This document shows positions 44,136 to 53,820 of a stretch of DNA of 64,000 bases, in pieces; position 1 is the stretch's first letter; every line of letters begins with the position of its first letter. The stretch is from positions 248,001 to 312,000 of the forward strand of contig CANJJE010000002.1 in assembly GCA_947474755.1 (NCBI GenBank), given 5' to 3'. The DNA is from Burkholderiales bacterium (lineage in GTDB: Bacteria; Pseudomonadota; Gammaproteobacteria; Burkholderiales; Burkholderiaceae_C). The translations under genes and the position numbers were made by a program. The notes under the pieces are model-generated. The model saw only the letters and a program-made list of their open reading frames with translations. It did no database searches and was not told the origin of the DNA.

Positions 44136-47100
44136 ATGCCCACTGTGCCGATCATCTTTGCCGCCGGGACCGAACGCGCCCGCCTCTCGCCCCCGACACG
44201 CGACGAGCACGAAGTTCTGACTCACCTCGCTCCTGCGGTGCGGGCGGCGCTGGACTGGCGTCGCGTCATCGAGCAGGCACGGCTCTGGGTGCAGGCGGTT
44301 CGCGACAAGCCCGCCCCCTTCTGGGCCCTGGAGTCGCTGCTGCGCGAGTACCCGATTTCCAGCGCCGAAGGCCTGGCCCTGATGCGGCTGGCCGAAGCGC
44401 TGCTGCGCGTTCCTGACACCGAGACCGCCATCGCGCTCACCGCCGACCAGCTCGGCCATGCCGACTTCGGCGACCGCCGCGGCGGACACCACCCGCTGCT
44501 GGCCGGTTTGTCGGCGCAAGCGATCGTGCTGTCGAAGAAGTTCCTTCCAGGAGATGCGGACGCCAGCGCGGGCGGGCTGATCCAGCGACTCGGTGCACGG
44601 ACGGTGGTTGCCGCCACGGTGCGGGCGATCCAGCTTCTCGGCCGCCAGTTCGTGCTCGGTCGCTCGATCGAAGAGGCGGTGCGCGAGGCCGATGAACAGC
44701 GGTGCGCTCAGGCCGCGCTGTGTTTCAGCTACGACATGCTGGGCGAAGGCGCTCGTACCGAAGCCGACGCGCGGCGCTACCTGGCTTCGTACCAGCATGC
44801 GATCGAGGCCCTGGCGCAGCGTGGCGTGGCAGGCGGTCCCGAGGCGTCCGACGGTGTCTCGATCAAGCTCAGCGCACTGTTCAGCCGCTACGAAGCTGCT
44901 CAGCGAGAGCGCGTCTTTGCCGAGTTGCTGCCGCGGTTGTGGCCGCTGGTCGAACAGGCCGCACGGGTCGACATCAACCTGACCCTCGATGCCGAGGAAA
45001 GCGACCGGCTCGAACTGTCGCTGGATGTGTTCGAGGCGCTGGCTGGGCGTGTCGCCTTGAACTGTCCCGCCTGGCGCGGTTTCGGGCTGGCCATCCAGGC
45101 GTACCAGACCCGCGCGCTCGACGTGGTCCATGAGGTGGCGTGCATCGCACGGACCCATGGCCTGCGGTTCATGGTGAGACTGGTCAAGGGTGCTTACTGG
45201 GACGGCGAGATCAAGCGTGCGCAGGAGCTCGGTCTGGCGGGCTACCCGGTCTACACCCAGAAGCAGCACACCGATCTCTCCTACCTGGCCTGCGCCCACG
45301 CGCTGCTCGGCCATGCCGATGCGATCTACCCGCAGTTCGCGACGCACAACGCCGGCACGATCGCGGCCATCGCCCAGATGTCGCAGCAGTCTGGCGCGCG
45401 ATATGAACTACAGCGGCTGCACGGCATGGGAACGGCGGTCTACCGCGAAGTGATGCGGCATGCTGCTGTCCCGATCCGGGTGTACGCGCCGGTCGGCGAA
45501 CACCGTGATCTGCTGGCCTATCTGGTGCGGCGGCTGCTGGAGAACGGTGCCAACTCGTCGTTCGTTCATCAGGTGGCCGACGAATCGATCGCCATCGATC
45601 AGGTGCTGGCGTCGCCGCTGGCGCCAGTGGCCGAGCCCGGATTGCCGCTGCCAGTCTCGATGTTCGGCTGGCGCGCCTTGGAGCCGACCCGAGGCCGACG
45701 CAATTCCAGCGGTGCCGATCTCGCCTGCCTTGCCGATCGAGCGCTGCTGCTGCGCGCACTGGATGACTTGCAACTCGAGTCTGTTCGCGAGGCGACACTG
45801 GCCGAGGCGAGCCAGGCGATGGCTCGCTTGCGCGCCGCCCACGGGGCCTGGCGCGCAACGCCGCTGGCCGAGCGCGCTGCCGTGCTGCGCCGCGCCGCCG
45901 ACGCGCTCGAAGCCCGCCGCGCCGAGTTCTGCGCCCTGCTGGTCGGCGAAGCACACAAGACCTGGAGCGATGCCGTGGCCGAGGTGCGCGAGGCGGTCGA
46001 TTTCTGCCGCTATTACGCCGACCAGGCCGAAGCCACCTTGCAACCGCAGGCGCTGGCCGGGCCGACCGGCGAGCGCAATGAGTTGCGGCTGTACGGCCGC
46101 GGCGTGTTCGTCTGCATCAGCCCCTGGAATTTTCCGCTGGCGATCTTCGCGGGTCAGGTGGCGGCCGCACTGGTCTCGGGCAACGCCGTTGCCGCCAAGC
46201 CCGCCGAGCAGACGCCTGTGGTGGCGCAGCGCATCGTGGGCTTGTTGCATCAGGCCGGCGTGCCGGCCGACACCTTGCTGTTGCTGCACGGCCCCGGCGA
46301 GACGGTGGGCGCAGCGCTGGTGGCTGATGGCCGCACGGCCGGTGTCTGCTTCACTGGGTCGACGGCGGTCGCCCGCCGCATCAACCGAGCCCTGGCAGCC
46401 AAGGACGGCCCGATCGTGCCTCTGATTGCCGAAACCGGTGGCATCAACGCGATGGTGGTCGACAGCAGCGCGCTGCCCGAACAGGTCGTCGACGCGGTGA
46501 TGCAGAGTGCGTTTCGCAGCGCCGGCCAGCGATGCTCGGCGCTGCGCGTGCTGTGCGTGCACGAGGAGGTTGCCGATGCGGTCATCGAGATGATCCGTGG
46601 CGCCTTGCGCGAACTGAGCGTCGGCGATCCGGCGCTGTGGAGCACCGATGTCGGGCCGGTGATCGACGACGAGGCCTTCGACCATCTGCTGCGGCACATC
46701 GCCCGGCTGCGGGCCGAGGCGAGCCTGATCGGCGAGGCACCGCGCGTTGTGGCGGGTGTGCCCAGGCTCGTCGCGCCGATCGCCTTCGAGGTGGCGTGCA
46801 TTGCCGATGTGCAGCAAGAGCTCTTCGGCCCTGTGCTGCATGTGGTGCGCTGGCGTGGCGATCCGGCCGCGGTGATTGAACAGATCAACGCGTTGGGCTG
46901 CGGCCTGACGCTCGGTCTGCACACGCGCATCGATTCCCGCGCGCAGCATCTGGCCGAGGCGGCACGGGTTGGCAATGTCTACGTCAACCGCAACATGATC
47001 GGTGCGGTGGTCGGCGTGCAGCCCTTCGGCGGCGAGGGCCAGAGCGGCACCGGTCCGAAAGCCGGCGGACCGCACTACCTGCTGCGCTTTTGCACGGAGC

Positions 47101-47183
47101 AGACCGTCACCGTCAACACGGCGGCTGCGGGCGGTAACGCCGAGTTGCTGTCGCAGCCAAGAGCGTTGCTGGTCGGGCATTGA
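44136..47183 (+). CDS. putA: Bifunctional proline utilisation protein PutA (proline dehydrogenase / P5C dehydrogenase), short type without DNA-binding domain
   Basis: 1015 residues, ATG 44136. N-terminal proline dehydrogenase barrel (about 150-500; FVRLVKGAYWDGEIKRAQ-like segment, RLLENGANSSFVHQ), then P5C dehydrogenase (about 540-1000) with ISPWNFPLAIFAGQVAAALV, AKPAEQTP, catalytic Cys in AGQRCSALRVLC and FGGEGQSGTGPKAGGP. The start lacks the ribbon-helix-helix of E. coli PutA, so it is unlikely to repress its own gene. It oxidises proline to glutamate through channelled P5C. Lies between yggS and proC, 30 bp after yggS. Confidence 0.95.
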   Translation: MPTVPIIFAAGTERARLSPPTRDEHEVLTHLAPAVRAALDWRRVIEQARLWVQAVRDKPAPFWALESLLREYPISSAEGLALMRLAEALLRVPDTETAIALTADQLGHADFGDRRGGHHPLLAGLSAQAIVLSKKFLPGDADASAGGLIQRLGARTVVAATVRAIQLLGRQFVLGRSIEEAVREADEQRCAQAALCFSYDMLGEGARTEADARRYLASYQHAIEALAQRGVAGGPEASDGVSIKLSALFSRYEAAQRERVFAELLPRLWPLVEQAARVDINLTLDAEESDRLELSLDVFEALAGRVALNCPAWRGFGLAIQAYQTRALDVVHEVACIARTHGLRFMVRLVKGAYWDGEIKRAQELGLAGYPVYTQKQHTDLSYLACAHALLGHADAIYPQFATHNAGTIAAIAQMSQQSGARYELQRLHGMGTAVYREVMRHAAVPIRVYAPVGEHRDLLAYLVRRLLENGANSSFVHQVADESIAIDQVLASPLAPVAEPGLPLPVSMFGWRALEPTRGRRNSSGADLACLADRALLLRALDDLQLESVREATLAEASQAMARLRAAHGAWRATPLAERAAVLRRAADALEARRAEFCALLVGEAHKTWSDAVAEVREAVDFCRYYADQAEATLQPQALAGPTGERNELRLYGRGVFVCISPWNFPLAIFAGQVAAALVSGNAVAAKPAEQTPVVAQRIVGLLHQAGVPADTLLLLHGPGETVGAALVADGRTAGVCFTGSTAVARRINRALAAKDGPIVPLIAETGGINAMVVDSSALPEQVVDAVMQSAFRSAGQRCSALRVLCVHEEVADAVIEMIRGALRELSVGDPALWSTDVGPVIDDEAFDHLLRHIARLRAEASLIGEAPRVVAGVPRLVAPIAFEVACIADVQQELFGPVLHVVRWRGDPAAVIEQINALGCGLTLGLHTRIDSRAQHLAEAARVGNVYVNRNMIGAVVGVQPFGGEGQSGTGPKAGGPHYLLRFCTEQTVTVNTAAAGGNAELLSQPRALLVGH

Positions 47184-47479
47184 GTCGGGAGCAGCGAGAA
47201 CGAGATTTCCATGCGCAGCGGTTACAGTTTCCTTCGATGGCCTGCTCTTGATGCATCGTTCAGGAAAAAACATGAATAGCCCGGATTGCTCTCATACCGT
47301 TGCGTCGAGTTGCGCCGTTCGTCTTTGTGCGCCACGGTGGTTGCTGAGTTGCTGCAGCAAAGCGGCGAAGCCCGTGCCTGCAGAAGTCTCGGCAAGGGCC
47401 GGATCGTCGCGGCTGGCGACACGATGAGCCCGAGCGGCCGGTTCGGTCAGAAGACCAGCGGCATGGGAGATGCCGGCCC
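47184..47479. other. 296-bp gap between putA and proC
   Basis: No recognisable gene, terminator or palindrome was found. A 51-codon frame at 47272-47427 starts near AGGAAAAAAC but encodes no recognisable product. The gap may hold a separate proC promoter. Confidence 0.4.
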
Positions 47480-48295
47480 ATGACGCTGTCATCCGTGGTT
47501 TTCGTCGGCGGCGGCAACATGGCCGGGGCCATCATCGGCGGTCTCTTGCGCAGCGGCTGGGTGTCAGGCGCCATCAGCGTCATCGATCCCGATGATGGCC
47601 GTCGAGCTGCGCTTCAGTCAGGCTTCGGCGTGCGCACCCTGGGCGCTGCCGATGCTTCATTGCATGGTGCCGGTTGCGTGGTCTGGGCGGTGAAGCCGCA
47701 ACTGTTCAAGGTGGCTGCTGCGGCCTGTGCCGAGCATATCGCTGGGGCCTTGCAGCTGAGCGTGATGGCGGGCATCCGCAGCGATGCCATCGTGCATGCC
47801 ACCGGCAGCGAGCGCGTGGTACGCGCGATGCCCAACACCCCGGCGCTCATTGGCCAGGGCATCTCCGGTCTGTATGCCCGTGCGGCGGTAACGACCGAGG
47901 AATGCGCCGCCGTCGAACGCCTGCTCGCGCCCACCGGGCAGACGCTGTGGGTCGAGCGCGAGGAGCATCTCGACGCTGTCACTGCGCTCTCCGGCTCTGG
48001 CCCGGCCTATGTCTTCTATGTGCTCGAAGCCCTGATCGACGCCGGCGTCGAGCTGGGCCTCAGTGCGGCGCAATCCAGGCAGCTGGCCCTGTCCACCTTC
48101 GCCGGTGCCACGGCGCTGGCACGCGACGCCGACGAGCCTCCCGAGGTGCTGCGCATGCGTGTCACCTCCAAGGGCGGCACCACGCATGCGGCGATCAACT
48201 CGCTCGACGCCGATGACGTCAAGGCCGCGTTCCTGCGCGCGCTCAAGGCGGCGCATCGGCGAGCAGCGGAACTGGGCGACGAGTTCGGCCGCTGA
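47480..48295 (+). CDS. proC: Pyrroline-5-carboxylate reductase ProC
   Basis: 271 residues. NADP-binding VVFVGGGNMAGAIIGGLLRSG, AVKPQLF, VVRAMPNTPALIG, ALSGSGPAYVFYVLEALIDAGVELGL and TSKGGTTHAAINSL are all clear. Last step of proline synthesis; it lies after putA, the gene for proline breakdown, separated by 296 bp, so separate control seems likely. Confidence 0.95.
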   Translation: MTLSSVVFVGGGNMAGAIIGGLLRSGWVSGAISVIDPDDGRRAALQSGFGVRTLGAADASLHGAGCVVWAVKPQLFKVAAAACAEHIAGALQLSVMAGIRSDAIVHATGSERVVRAMPNTPALIGQGISGLYARAAVTTEECAAVERLLAPTGQTLWVEREEHLDAVTALSGSGPAYVFYVLEALIDAGVELGLSAAQSRQLALSTFAGATALARDADEPPEVLRMRVTSKGGTTHAAINSLDADDVKAAFLRALKAAHRRAAELGDEFGR

Positions 48296-48423
48296 GGCGA
48301 CGCCCGTCCTGGGCAAACCGGTGCGCCCACCCGGCTCGCTACGGAGCCTCGAACAACAGGTCACAGTCCGGCGAGCCTTGCTGCGTTTCCTGTGGATGAC
48401 CATGCGTTGTTCTGGACAAAGTA

Positions 48424-48439
48424 TTTAGCTATAGCTACA
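48424..48439. promoter_or_regulatory. Near-perfect 16-bp palindrome, candidate MntR operator
   Basis: TTTAGCTATAGCTACA: the central 12 bp TAGCTATAGCTA is a perfect palindrome, the outer arms differ at one position. About 110 bp upstream of sitA. MntR and other DtxR-family boxes are AT-rich palindromes containing TAGC/GCTA, so this is a plausible site, but not an exact match to the E. coli sequence I remember. Confidence 0.5.
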
Positions 48440-48549
48440 CTTTTCATCAAGGCCATAACAGGCCGAGAAGAGTGGTCATCGTTCGGATTTCACGCAGGCT
48501 CCGGTGTGCTGTCTCGACAATCAAGGTGTCGCTCGTCCGCCTTGAAACC

Positions 48550-49491
48550 ATGCCCATGAAACTGACCGACTCGACCGATCTCCGCTTCACGGCACGGCGC
48601 TCCATGCTCTGCGCTTGCGTGGCAGGTGCTGCTTTTCTGTCTGCGGGTTCGCAGGCCTTCGCGCAGGCGAAGAAACCGCTTCGCGTGGTGACGACCTTCA
48701 CGGTCATCCAGGACATCGCCCAGAACGTCGCGGGCACGGCCGCGATCGTTGAATCAATCATCAAACCCGGCGCGGAGATCCACGACTACCAGCCCACTCC
48801 GCTGGATGTGGTGAAGGTGCAATCGGCCGATCTCGTGCTCTGGAACGGATTGAATCTCGAGCGCTGGTTCGAAAAGTTCTTCGACAACGTGAAGAACGTG
48901 CCCAGCGCCGTCGTCACAGAAGGAATCTTGCCGATGGGGATCCAGGAAGGTCCCTACGGAGGCAAAGCCAACCCGCATGCCTGGATGTCGACCGCCAGCG
49001 CGCTGATCTATGTGGAGAACATCCGCAAGGCGCTCGCCAAAGCGGACCCCCCCAATGCCGACGTCTATGCGAGGAACGCAGCGGCTTACTCGGCGCAGAT
49101 CAAGGCCATCGTGACGCCTTTGAAGGCCCGCCTCTCCAAGGTGCCTGAAGGTCAACGCTGGCTGGTCACCAGCGAGGGGGCGTTCAGCTATCTCACCCGC
49201 GACCTCGGATGGCGAGAGGCTTATCTCTGGCCGATCAATGCGGATGAGCAGGGTTCGCCGCAGCAGGTTCGTCGGCTGATCGATCTGATGCGCAAGAACA
49301 AGATTCCGGTGGTATTCAGCGAGAGCACGGTGTCGGACAAGTCGGCGCGGCAGGTGGCCCGGGAAACGGGGGCACGCTACGGCGGGGTTCTGTATGTCGA
49401 TTCGCTTTCGGCCAAGACCGGCGCTGTGCCGTCCTACCTGAAGCTTCTCGAGGTCACCGTGGAAACCATTGCGAAAGGCTTCGGACAATGA
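48550..49491 (+). CDS. sitA: Metal ABC transporter substrate-binding protein (SitA/MntC-like)
   Basis: 313 residues from ATG 48550 (a second ATG is at 48556). The N-terminus has [26 protein letters not shown], a signal peptide with a twin-arginine. Mature part is TroA-like: [17 protein letters not shown], the metal His in [19 protein letters not shown], a Glu in [10 protein letters not shown] and SEST. Binds manganese or iron in the periplasm. First gene of a four-gene ABC operon with all genes overlapping by 4 bp. Confidence 0.9.
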   Translation: MPMKLTDSTDLRFTARRSMLCACVAGAAFLSAGSQAFAQAKKPLRVVTTFTVIQDIAQNVAGTAAIVESIIKPGAEIHDYQPTPLDVVKVQSADLVLWNGLNLERWFEKFFDNVKNVPSAVVTEGILPMGIQEGPYGGKANPHAWMSTASALIYVENIRKALAKADPPNADVYARNAAAYSAQIKAIVTPLKARLSKVPEGQRWLVTSEGAFSYLTRDLGWREAYLWPINADEQGSPQQVRRLIDLMRKNKIPVVFSESTVSDKSARQVARETGARYGGVLYVDSLSAKTGAVPSYLKLLEVTVETIAKGFGQ

Positions 49492-50447
49492 TGAGCCGGA
49501 TGCTGACGTTCGGCCGATCGGTGCTGGCGCTGGCTGGGAGCGGAACGCGGGCGGGCTTGCGCTCGAGGCGTGCATCCCCCCCGGCGGGCCTTCGCGTCAC
49601 CGACATTTCGGTGACCTATGCCAATGGCGTCCGAGCCATCGAGAGCGCCAGTTTCGAGCTCGGCGCATCTTCCATCTGCGCACTCGTCGGAATCAACGGC
49701 TCAGGCAAGTCGACGCTGTTCAAGGCGCTGATGGGTTTCCTGACGCCTTCCAGCGGGAGCGTCGCGATCTCGGGGCTGCCCGTCGGCGAGGCGCTTGCCC
49801 GTGGCCTCGTGGCCTATGTGCCGCAGAGCGAGGATGTGGACTGGACCTTCCCTGTGCTCGTGCGCGACGTGGTCATGATGGGACGCTATGGCCACATGAA
49901 CGCCTTGCGAATTGCTTCCGGGACAGATCATGCGGCAGTCGCCGCCGCGCTTGATCGCGTCGGCATGAGCGCCTTCGCCGATCGGCAGATCGGTGAACTC
50001 TCGGGTGGTCAGAGGAAGCGCGTCTTCCTCGCGCGGGCACTGGCTCAGGGGGCCACCGTCATTCTTCTCGACGAGCCGTTCACCGGCGTCGATGTCAAGA
50101 CCGAGGACGCCATCATTGCGCTCATGCGCGGCATGCGCGATCAGGGTTGCCTCATGCTCGTGTCCACCCACAATCTGGGATCGGTACCCAATTTCTGCGA
50201 TCAGGTCATCCTCTTCAATCGCACGGTACTCACCTACGGACCAACCGCTTCGGTATTCACTGAAGACAACCTCGCCAACGCCTTCGGCGGCGCGCTGCGC
50301 CACATCCGGCTGAGCGGCCGGGATCTTCATGACGACGCCGACACGCGGTCCGTGACCGTCCTGACCGACGACGAAAGGCCCCTCGTCTTCTACGGCGAGA
50401 AAGCCGACCCGGCCATCTTCGACCGCGAACACGAGGGCAAGCAGTGA
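49488..50447 (+). CDS. sitB: Metal ABC transporter ATP-binding protein (SitB-like)
   Basis: 319 residues, start overlapping sitA (ATGA). Walker [10 protein letters not shown], signature [15 protein letters not shown], Walker [13 protein letters not shown] and an H-loop STHNLG are present. The ABC domain starts only about residue 35, after an Arg/Ser-rich N-terminal extension of unknown role. The C-terminal ~50 residues after HIRLSGRD are an added tail. Confidence 0.9.
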   Translation: MMSRMLTFGRSVLALAGSGTRAGLRSRRASPPAGLRVTDISVTYANGVRAIESASFELGASSICALVGINGSGKSTLFKALMGFLTPSSGSVAISGLPVGEALARGLVAYVPQSEDVDWTFPVLVRDVVMMGRYGHMNALRIASGTDHAAVAAALDRVGMSAFADRQIGELSGGQRKRVFLARALAQGATVILLDEPFTGVDVKTEDAIIALMRGMRDQGCLMLVSTHNLGSVPNFCDQVILFNRTVLTYGPTASVFTEDNLANAFGGALRHIRLSGRDLHDDADTRSVTVLTDDERPLVFYGEKADPAIFDREHEGKQ

Positions 50448-51310
50448 TCGACCTGCTTCTCGAGCCGTTTCACTACAGCTACATGTTCAAGGCCATCTGG
50501 GTCAGCGCCTTGGTGGCTGGCGTGTGCGCCTTCCTCTCCTGCTATCTCATCATGAAGAGATGGGCGCTGATGGGAGATGCGCTTTCGCACGCGGTGGTGC
50601 CGGGGGTCGCCGTCGCTTACCTCGTGGGCCTGCCCTATGTCGTGGGTGCCTTCGTGTCGGGACTGCTCGCGGCGGGTTCGATCCTTGCCGTCAAACGCAT
50701 CACGCTGCTGCGAGAGGATGCAGTCATCGGTGTCATTTTCACCAGCCTCTTCGCGTTCGGGCTTTTCCTCGTCTCGATGAACCCGACGTCGGTCAACCTG
50801 CAATCCGTGATCTACGGCAACATCCTTGCCATTGCAGACGAGGATGCAAATCAGGTCGTCATGATTGCGGCCGTTTCTCTCGTGATCCTCGTCGCGAAGC
50901 GCAAAGACCTGATGCTGGTCTTTTTCGACGAGTCACAGGCGCGAGTGGTCGGGATCAATCCGCTGCGTCTGAGCATCCTGTTCTTCGTGCTGCTGTCGGC
51001 CTGCACGGTCGCCGCCTTGCAGACCGTCGGCGCGATCCTCGTGATCGCCATGGTGGTGACCCCCGGGGCCACCGCTTACTTGCTGACCGATCGTTTCGAC
51101 CACATGATTGCGCTGGCCGTCACCGTCGGCGTGCTGTGCGGCGGTCTGGGTGCCTATGCGAGCTATTTCGTCGACGGCGCGACTGGCGGACTGATAGTCG
51201 TTTTTCAAACGCTCGTTTTCCTTGCGGCTTTCGTCTTCGCACCCAGACACGGACGTCTGGCGAGTTGGCGCAGGAGCGCGGCCAGCCGCGGCCCAGGGAG
51301 TGCAGCTTGA
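50444..51310 (+). CDS. sitC: Metal ABC transporter permease (SitC-like)
   Basis: 288 residues, GTG start overlapping sitB by 4 bp. ABC-3 family permease with about eight transmembrane helices and the family motif [22 protein letters not shown]; the second motif [20 protein letters not shown] is also present. Pairs with the SitD-like permease downstream. Confidence 0.9.
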   Translation: MIDLLLEPFHYSYMFKAIWVSALVAGVCAFLSCYLIMKRWALMGDALSHAVVPGVAVAYLVGLPYVVGAFVSGLLAAGSILAVKRITLLREDAVIGVIFTSLFAFGLFLVSMNPTSVNLQSVIYGNILAIADEDANQVVMIAAVSLVILVAKRKDLMLVFFDESQARVVGINPLRLSILFFVLLSACTVAALQTVGAILVIAMVVTPGATAYLLTDRFDHMIALAVTVGVLCGGLGAYASYFVDGATGGLIVVFQTLVFLAAFVFAPRHGRLASWRRSAASRGPGSAA

Positions 51311-52173
51311 GTGTGCTGCGCTGGATGACCGAGCCGCTGACGCATGAGTTCATGCAGCGCGGTCTCATCGTTGCGATCCTCGTCGGAACCGTTTGCGCAC
51401 TGCTGTCGTGCTACCTTGTGCTCAAGGGCTGGTCACTGATGGGCGACGCGATCTCGCATGCCGTCTTGCCGGGCATCGTTCTGGCTCACCTGTGGTCCAT
51501 CCCGCTCGTGTTCGGTGCGTTCGCTGCCGGGCTGATCTGCACCACAGCCTCGGCCTATCTGCGCGAACACTGTCGCGTGAAGGAAGACGCCGTCATGGCC
51601 ATCGTGTTCTCAGGCATGTTCGCGCTGGGTCTGGTCTTGTTCGTCCAGGTGAAGTCCGACCAGCACCTCAATCACATCCTGTTTGGAAACATGCTGGGCG
51701 TGCGCTGGTCGGATGTGATCGAGACCGCCCTGATCGCCATACCGGTCTGCGGCATCGTGATGGCCAAACGCCGCGACCTTCTTCTGTTCTGCTTTGATCC
51801 CGCGCATGCCCGGGCCATGGGACTGTCGGTCAAGTTGCTGCATTACGGATTGCTGGCGCTGGTTGCGCTGGCGATCGTGGCTTCGCTGAAGGCCGTCGGT
51901 GTCATCCTGGTCATTGCCATGCTGATCACGCCTGGCGCCATCGGGTTTCTGCTGGCCAAGCAGTTCGGCAGACTGACCTTCATCGCGGTCTCCGCCTCTG
52001 TTTTTTCCTGTGTGGTCGGGACGATCGCCAGTTTCCACCTTGACGCCGCCACCGGGCCGACGATCGTGATGGTGCAGGCTGCTGTCTTCGTCGTGGCACT
52101 GGCTGTCAGCCAGGTGCAAGCCAGTTATCGGAGGCGGACCCAACGTTCCGTCGAGGTGTCCGCTACCCGCTGA
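51307..52173 (+). CDS. sitD: Metal ABC transporter permease (SitD-like)
   Basis: 288 residues. Start: TTG 51307 overlaps the sitC stop and has GGGAG 6 nt upstream; GTG 51313 is an alternative. ABC-3 permease with SLMGDAISHAVLPGIVLAHLW and VGVILVIAMLITPGAIGFLL. The second integral membrane subunit next to SitC, making the four-part SitABCD arrangement. Confidence 0.9.
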   Translation: MSVLRWMTEPLTHEFMQRGLIVAILVGTVCALLSCYLVLKGWSLMGDAISHAVLPGIVLAHLWSIPLVFGAFAAGLICTTASAYLREHCRVKEDAVMAIVFSGMFALGLVLFVQVKSDQHLNHILFGNMLGVRWSDVIETALIAIPVCGIVMAKRRDLLLFCFDPAHARAMGLSVKLLHYGLLALVALAIVASLKAVGVILVIAMLITPGAIGFLLAKQFGRLTFIAVSASVFSCVVGTIASFHLDAATGPTIVMVQAAVFVVALAVSQVQASYRRRTQRSVEVSATR

Positions 52174-52241
52174 ACCTTCATCTTGCCGTCGCAGGCGGCC
52201 GTCGAATGGGCGCACGGCTTCTGAACGAAGGACCCGCCACC

Positions 52242-52691
52242 CTATTTCGGCTTGAGCATCCTGGTCGTTCGCGCCAGCGCCGCCAGCGTTTCGTCGCTGA
52301 CATGGTGTTCCATGCCTTCGGCATCGGCTTCGGAAGTCGAGTCGCTGACGCCGATGGCGCGCAGGAATTCACGCACGATGGCATGCCGATGTCGGGAAGC
52401 AGCAGCCACCGCCTCACCTCGTTGGGTCAGGAAAATCGACCGGTACGGGAGGCTCTCGAGCAGCCCGGCCAGTTGCAGCCTGTGCACGACCTTGGAGGCC
52501 GTCGCGGCCGAGACGCCGAGATGCGCGGCCAGATCGGTCAGACGCGCCTCGCCGGTCGCGGCGATCAGATCGCCCACCAGCTCGACGTAATCCTCGGCGG
52601 CCTCGTTCCGATGAGCTTCGCGCATGCGCAGGAAGGCCGCTGCTCGCCGTTTCGGCTCTGTCACCCCCGACATCGCGCTGACCCTTCCCAT
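52242..52691 (-). CDS. mntR: Manganese-responsive DtxR-family regulator MntR
   Basis: 149 residues. FLRMREAHRNEAAEDYVELVGDLIAATGEARLTDLAAHLGVSAATASKVVHRLQLAGLL contains the winged helix of the DtxR/MntR family; it continues with a metal-binding and dimerisation domain with RHRHAIVREFLRAIGVS and the EGMEHHVSDETL segment that carries the metal-binding Glu and His. Convergent with the sitABCD-like operon; probably its Mn-dependent repressor. ATG 52691 or the internal ATG at 52673 may be the start. Confidence 0.92.
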   Translation of the reverse strand: MGRVSAMSGVTEPKRRAAAFLRMREAHRNEAAEDYVELVGDLIAATGEARLTDLAAHLGVSAATASKVVHRLQLAGLLESLPYRSIFLTQRGEAVAAASRHRHAIVREFLRAIGVSDSTSEADAEGMEHHVSDETLAALARTTRMLKPK

Positions 52692-52865
52692 TCAGTTCGA
52701 CACACAGATTGATGGGGTTTCCGACCGGCAGTGCAATCGACGGTGGAAGCCACGCACGACGCCACGATAGCGCGTGTCACACGGGCCAGCCTCATGCTTG
52801 CCGAAGCGCGCAGCGACAAGATCACCGCGGACTGACCCGGTATGCACGGGCGTTGCGCCACAGCC

Positions 52866-53747
52866 TCAGGGCGCAGAGCGCAACATGGCGTCAGCGACCA
52901 CGCCAGCGAACACCACCAGTCCGACCCAGTGGTTGAGCCGGAAGGCGCGGAAGCAGCCCTCGCGCGATCGGTCGCGGATCAGCGTGTAGTGCCAGCTGGC
53001 CAGCGCTACGCCGGCGGTGATCCCGACGAAGTAAGTCACGCCCATGCCCAGGCGCTCTCCGATGGCCCCCCACACGGCGAGGTAGGCCGCATAGAACGCC
53101 ATCACTGCCGCGACATCGAAGCGCCCCAGCGTGATCGCCGAGGTGCGGATGCCTATCTTCAGGTCGTCGTCGCGATCGACCATCGCGTACTCGGTGTCGT
53201 AGGCCAGAACCCAGAACAGGTTGCCGAGCAGCAGGGCCCAGGCGACTGCCGGCACCTCGCCGCGCACGGCCGAGAACGCCATCGGGATGCCGAAGCTGAA
53301 CGCGACGCCCAGCACGGCCTGCGGCATCGAGAAGAAGCGTTTGGTGTAGGGGTAGATCAACGTGACCGCGAGCGCCGCGACGCTCCACAGCACCGTTGGC
53401 AGGTTGGTGGTCAGCACCAGCAGGAAGGCCGTGAAGGCCAGCACGGCGCCGAACGCCAGCGCTGCCCGCGCACTGATGGCCCCGCGTGTCACGGGCCGCT
53501 CGGCGGTGCGCTTCACATGCCGATCGAAATGGCGGTCGGCGACGTCGTTGACGCAACATCCGGCGCTGCGCATCAGCACCGTTCCCAGAGTGAATACCGC
53601 GAGCAGGTGCCAGCCCGGAAACCCGCCTGACGCAAGCCACAGCGCCGAGAGCGTCGGCCACAGCAGCAGGTAGCTACCAGCGGGTCGGTTCCAGCGGATC
53701 AGGTCCAGGTAAAGCGACGGCCGTGAGGGGGCGGACAAGGAAGACAT
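52866..53747 (-). CDS. ubiA: 4-hydroxybenzoate polyprenyltransferase UbiA
   Basis: 293 residues, about eight or nine membrane helices. The two Asp-rich motifs are present: [19 protein letters not shown] and [19 protein letters not shown], and [16 protein letters not shown] opens the protein. It attaches the polyprenyl tail to 4-hydroxybenzoate in ubiquinone synthesis. Downstream of the metH fragment on the same strand, with a 73-bp gap. Confidence 0.94.
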   Translation of the reverse strand: MSSLSAPSRPSLYLDLIRWNRPAGSYLLLWPTLSALWLASGGFPGWHLLAVFTLGTVLMRSAGCCVNDVADRHFDRHVKRTAERPVTRGAISARAALAFGAVLAFTAFLLVLTTNLPTVLWSVAALAVTLIYPYTKRFFSMPQAVLGVAFSFGIPMAFSAVRGEVPAVAWALLLGNLFWVLAYDTEYAMVDRDDDLKIGIRTSAITLGRFDVAAVMAFYAAYLAVWGAIGERLGMGVTYFVGITAGVALASWHYTLIRDRSREGCFRAFRLNHWVGLVVFAGVVADAMLRSAP

Positions 53748-53820
53748 GCGGCAGATTGTCGCGGCGCCTCAACGGTCGGCGAACCGTCTCGCAGTCCCCC
53801 GGCTGTCGCCGTTGTCAGGT

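Noticed and set aside
47272-47427. 51-codon ORF between putA and proC
   Set aside because: A start near AGGAAAAAAC but no hydrophobic, helical or family features.
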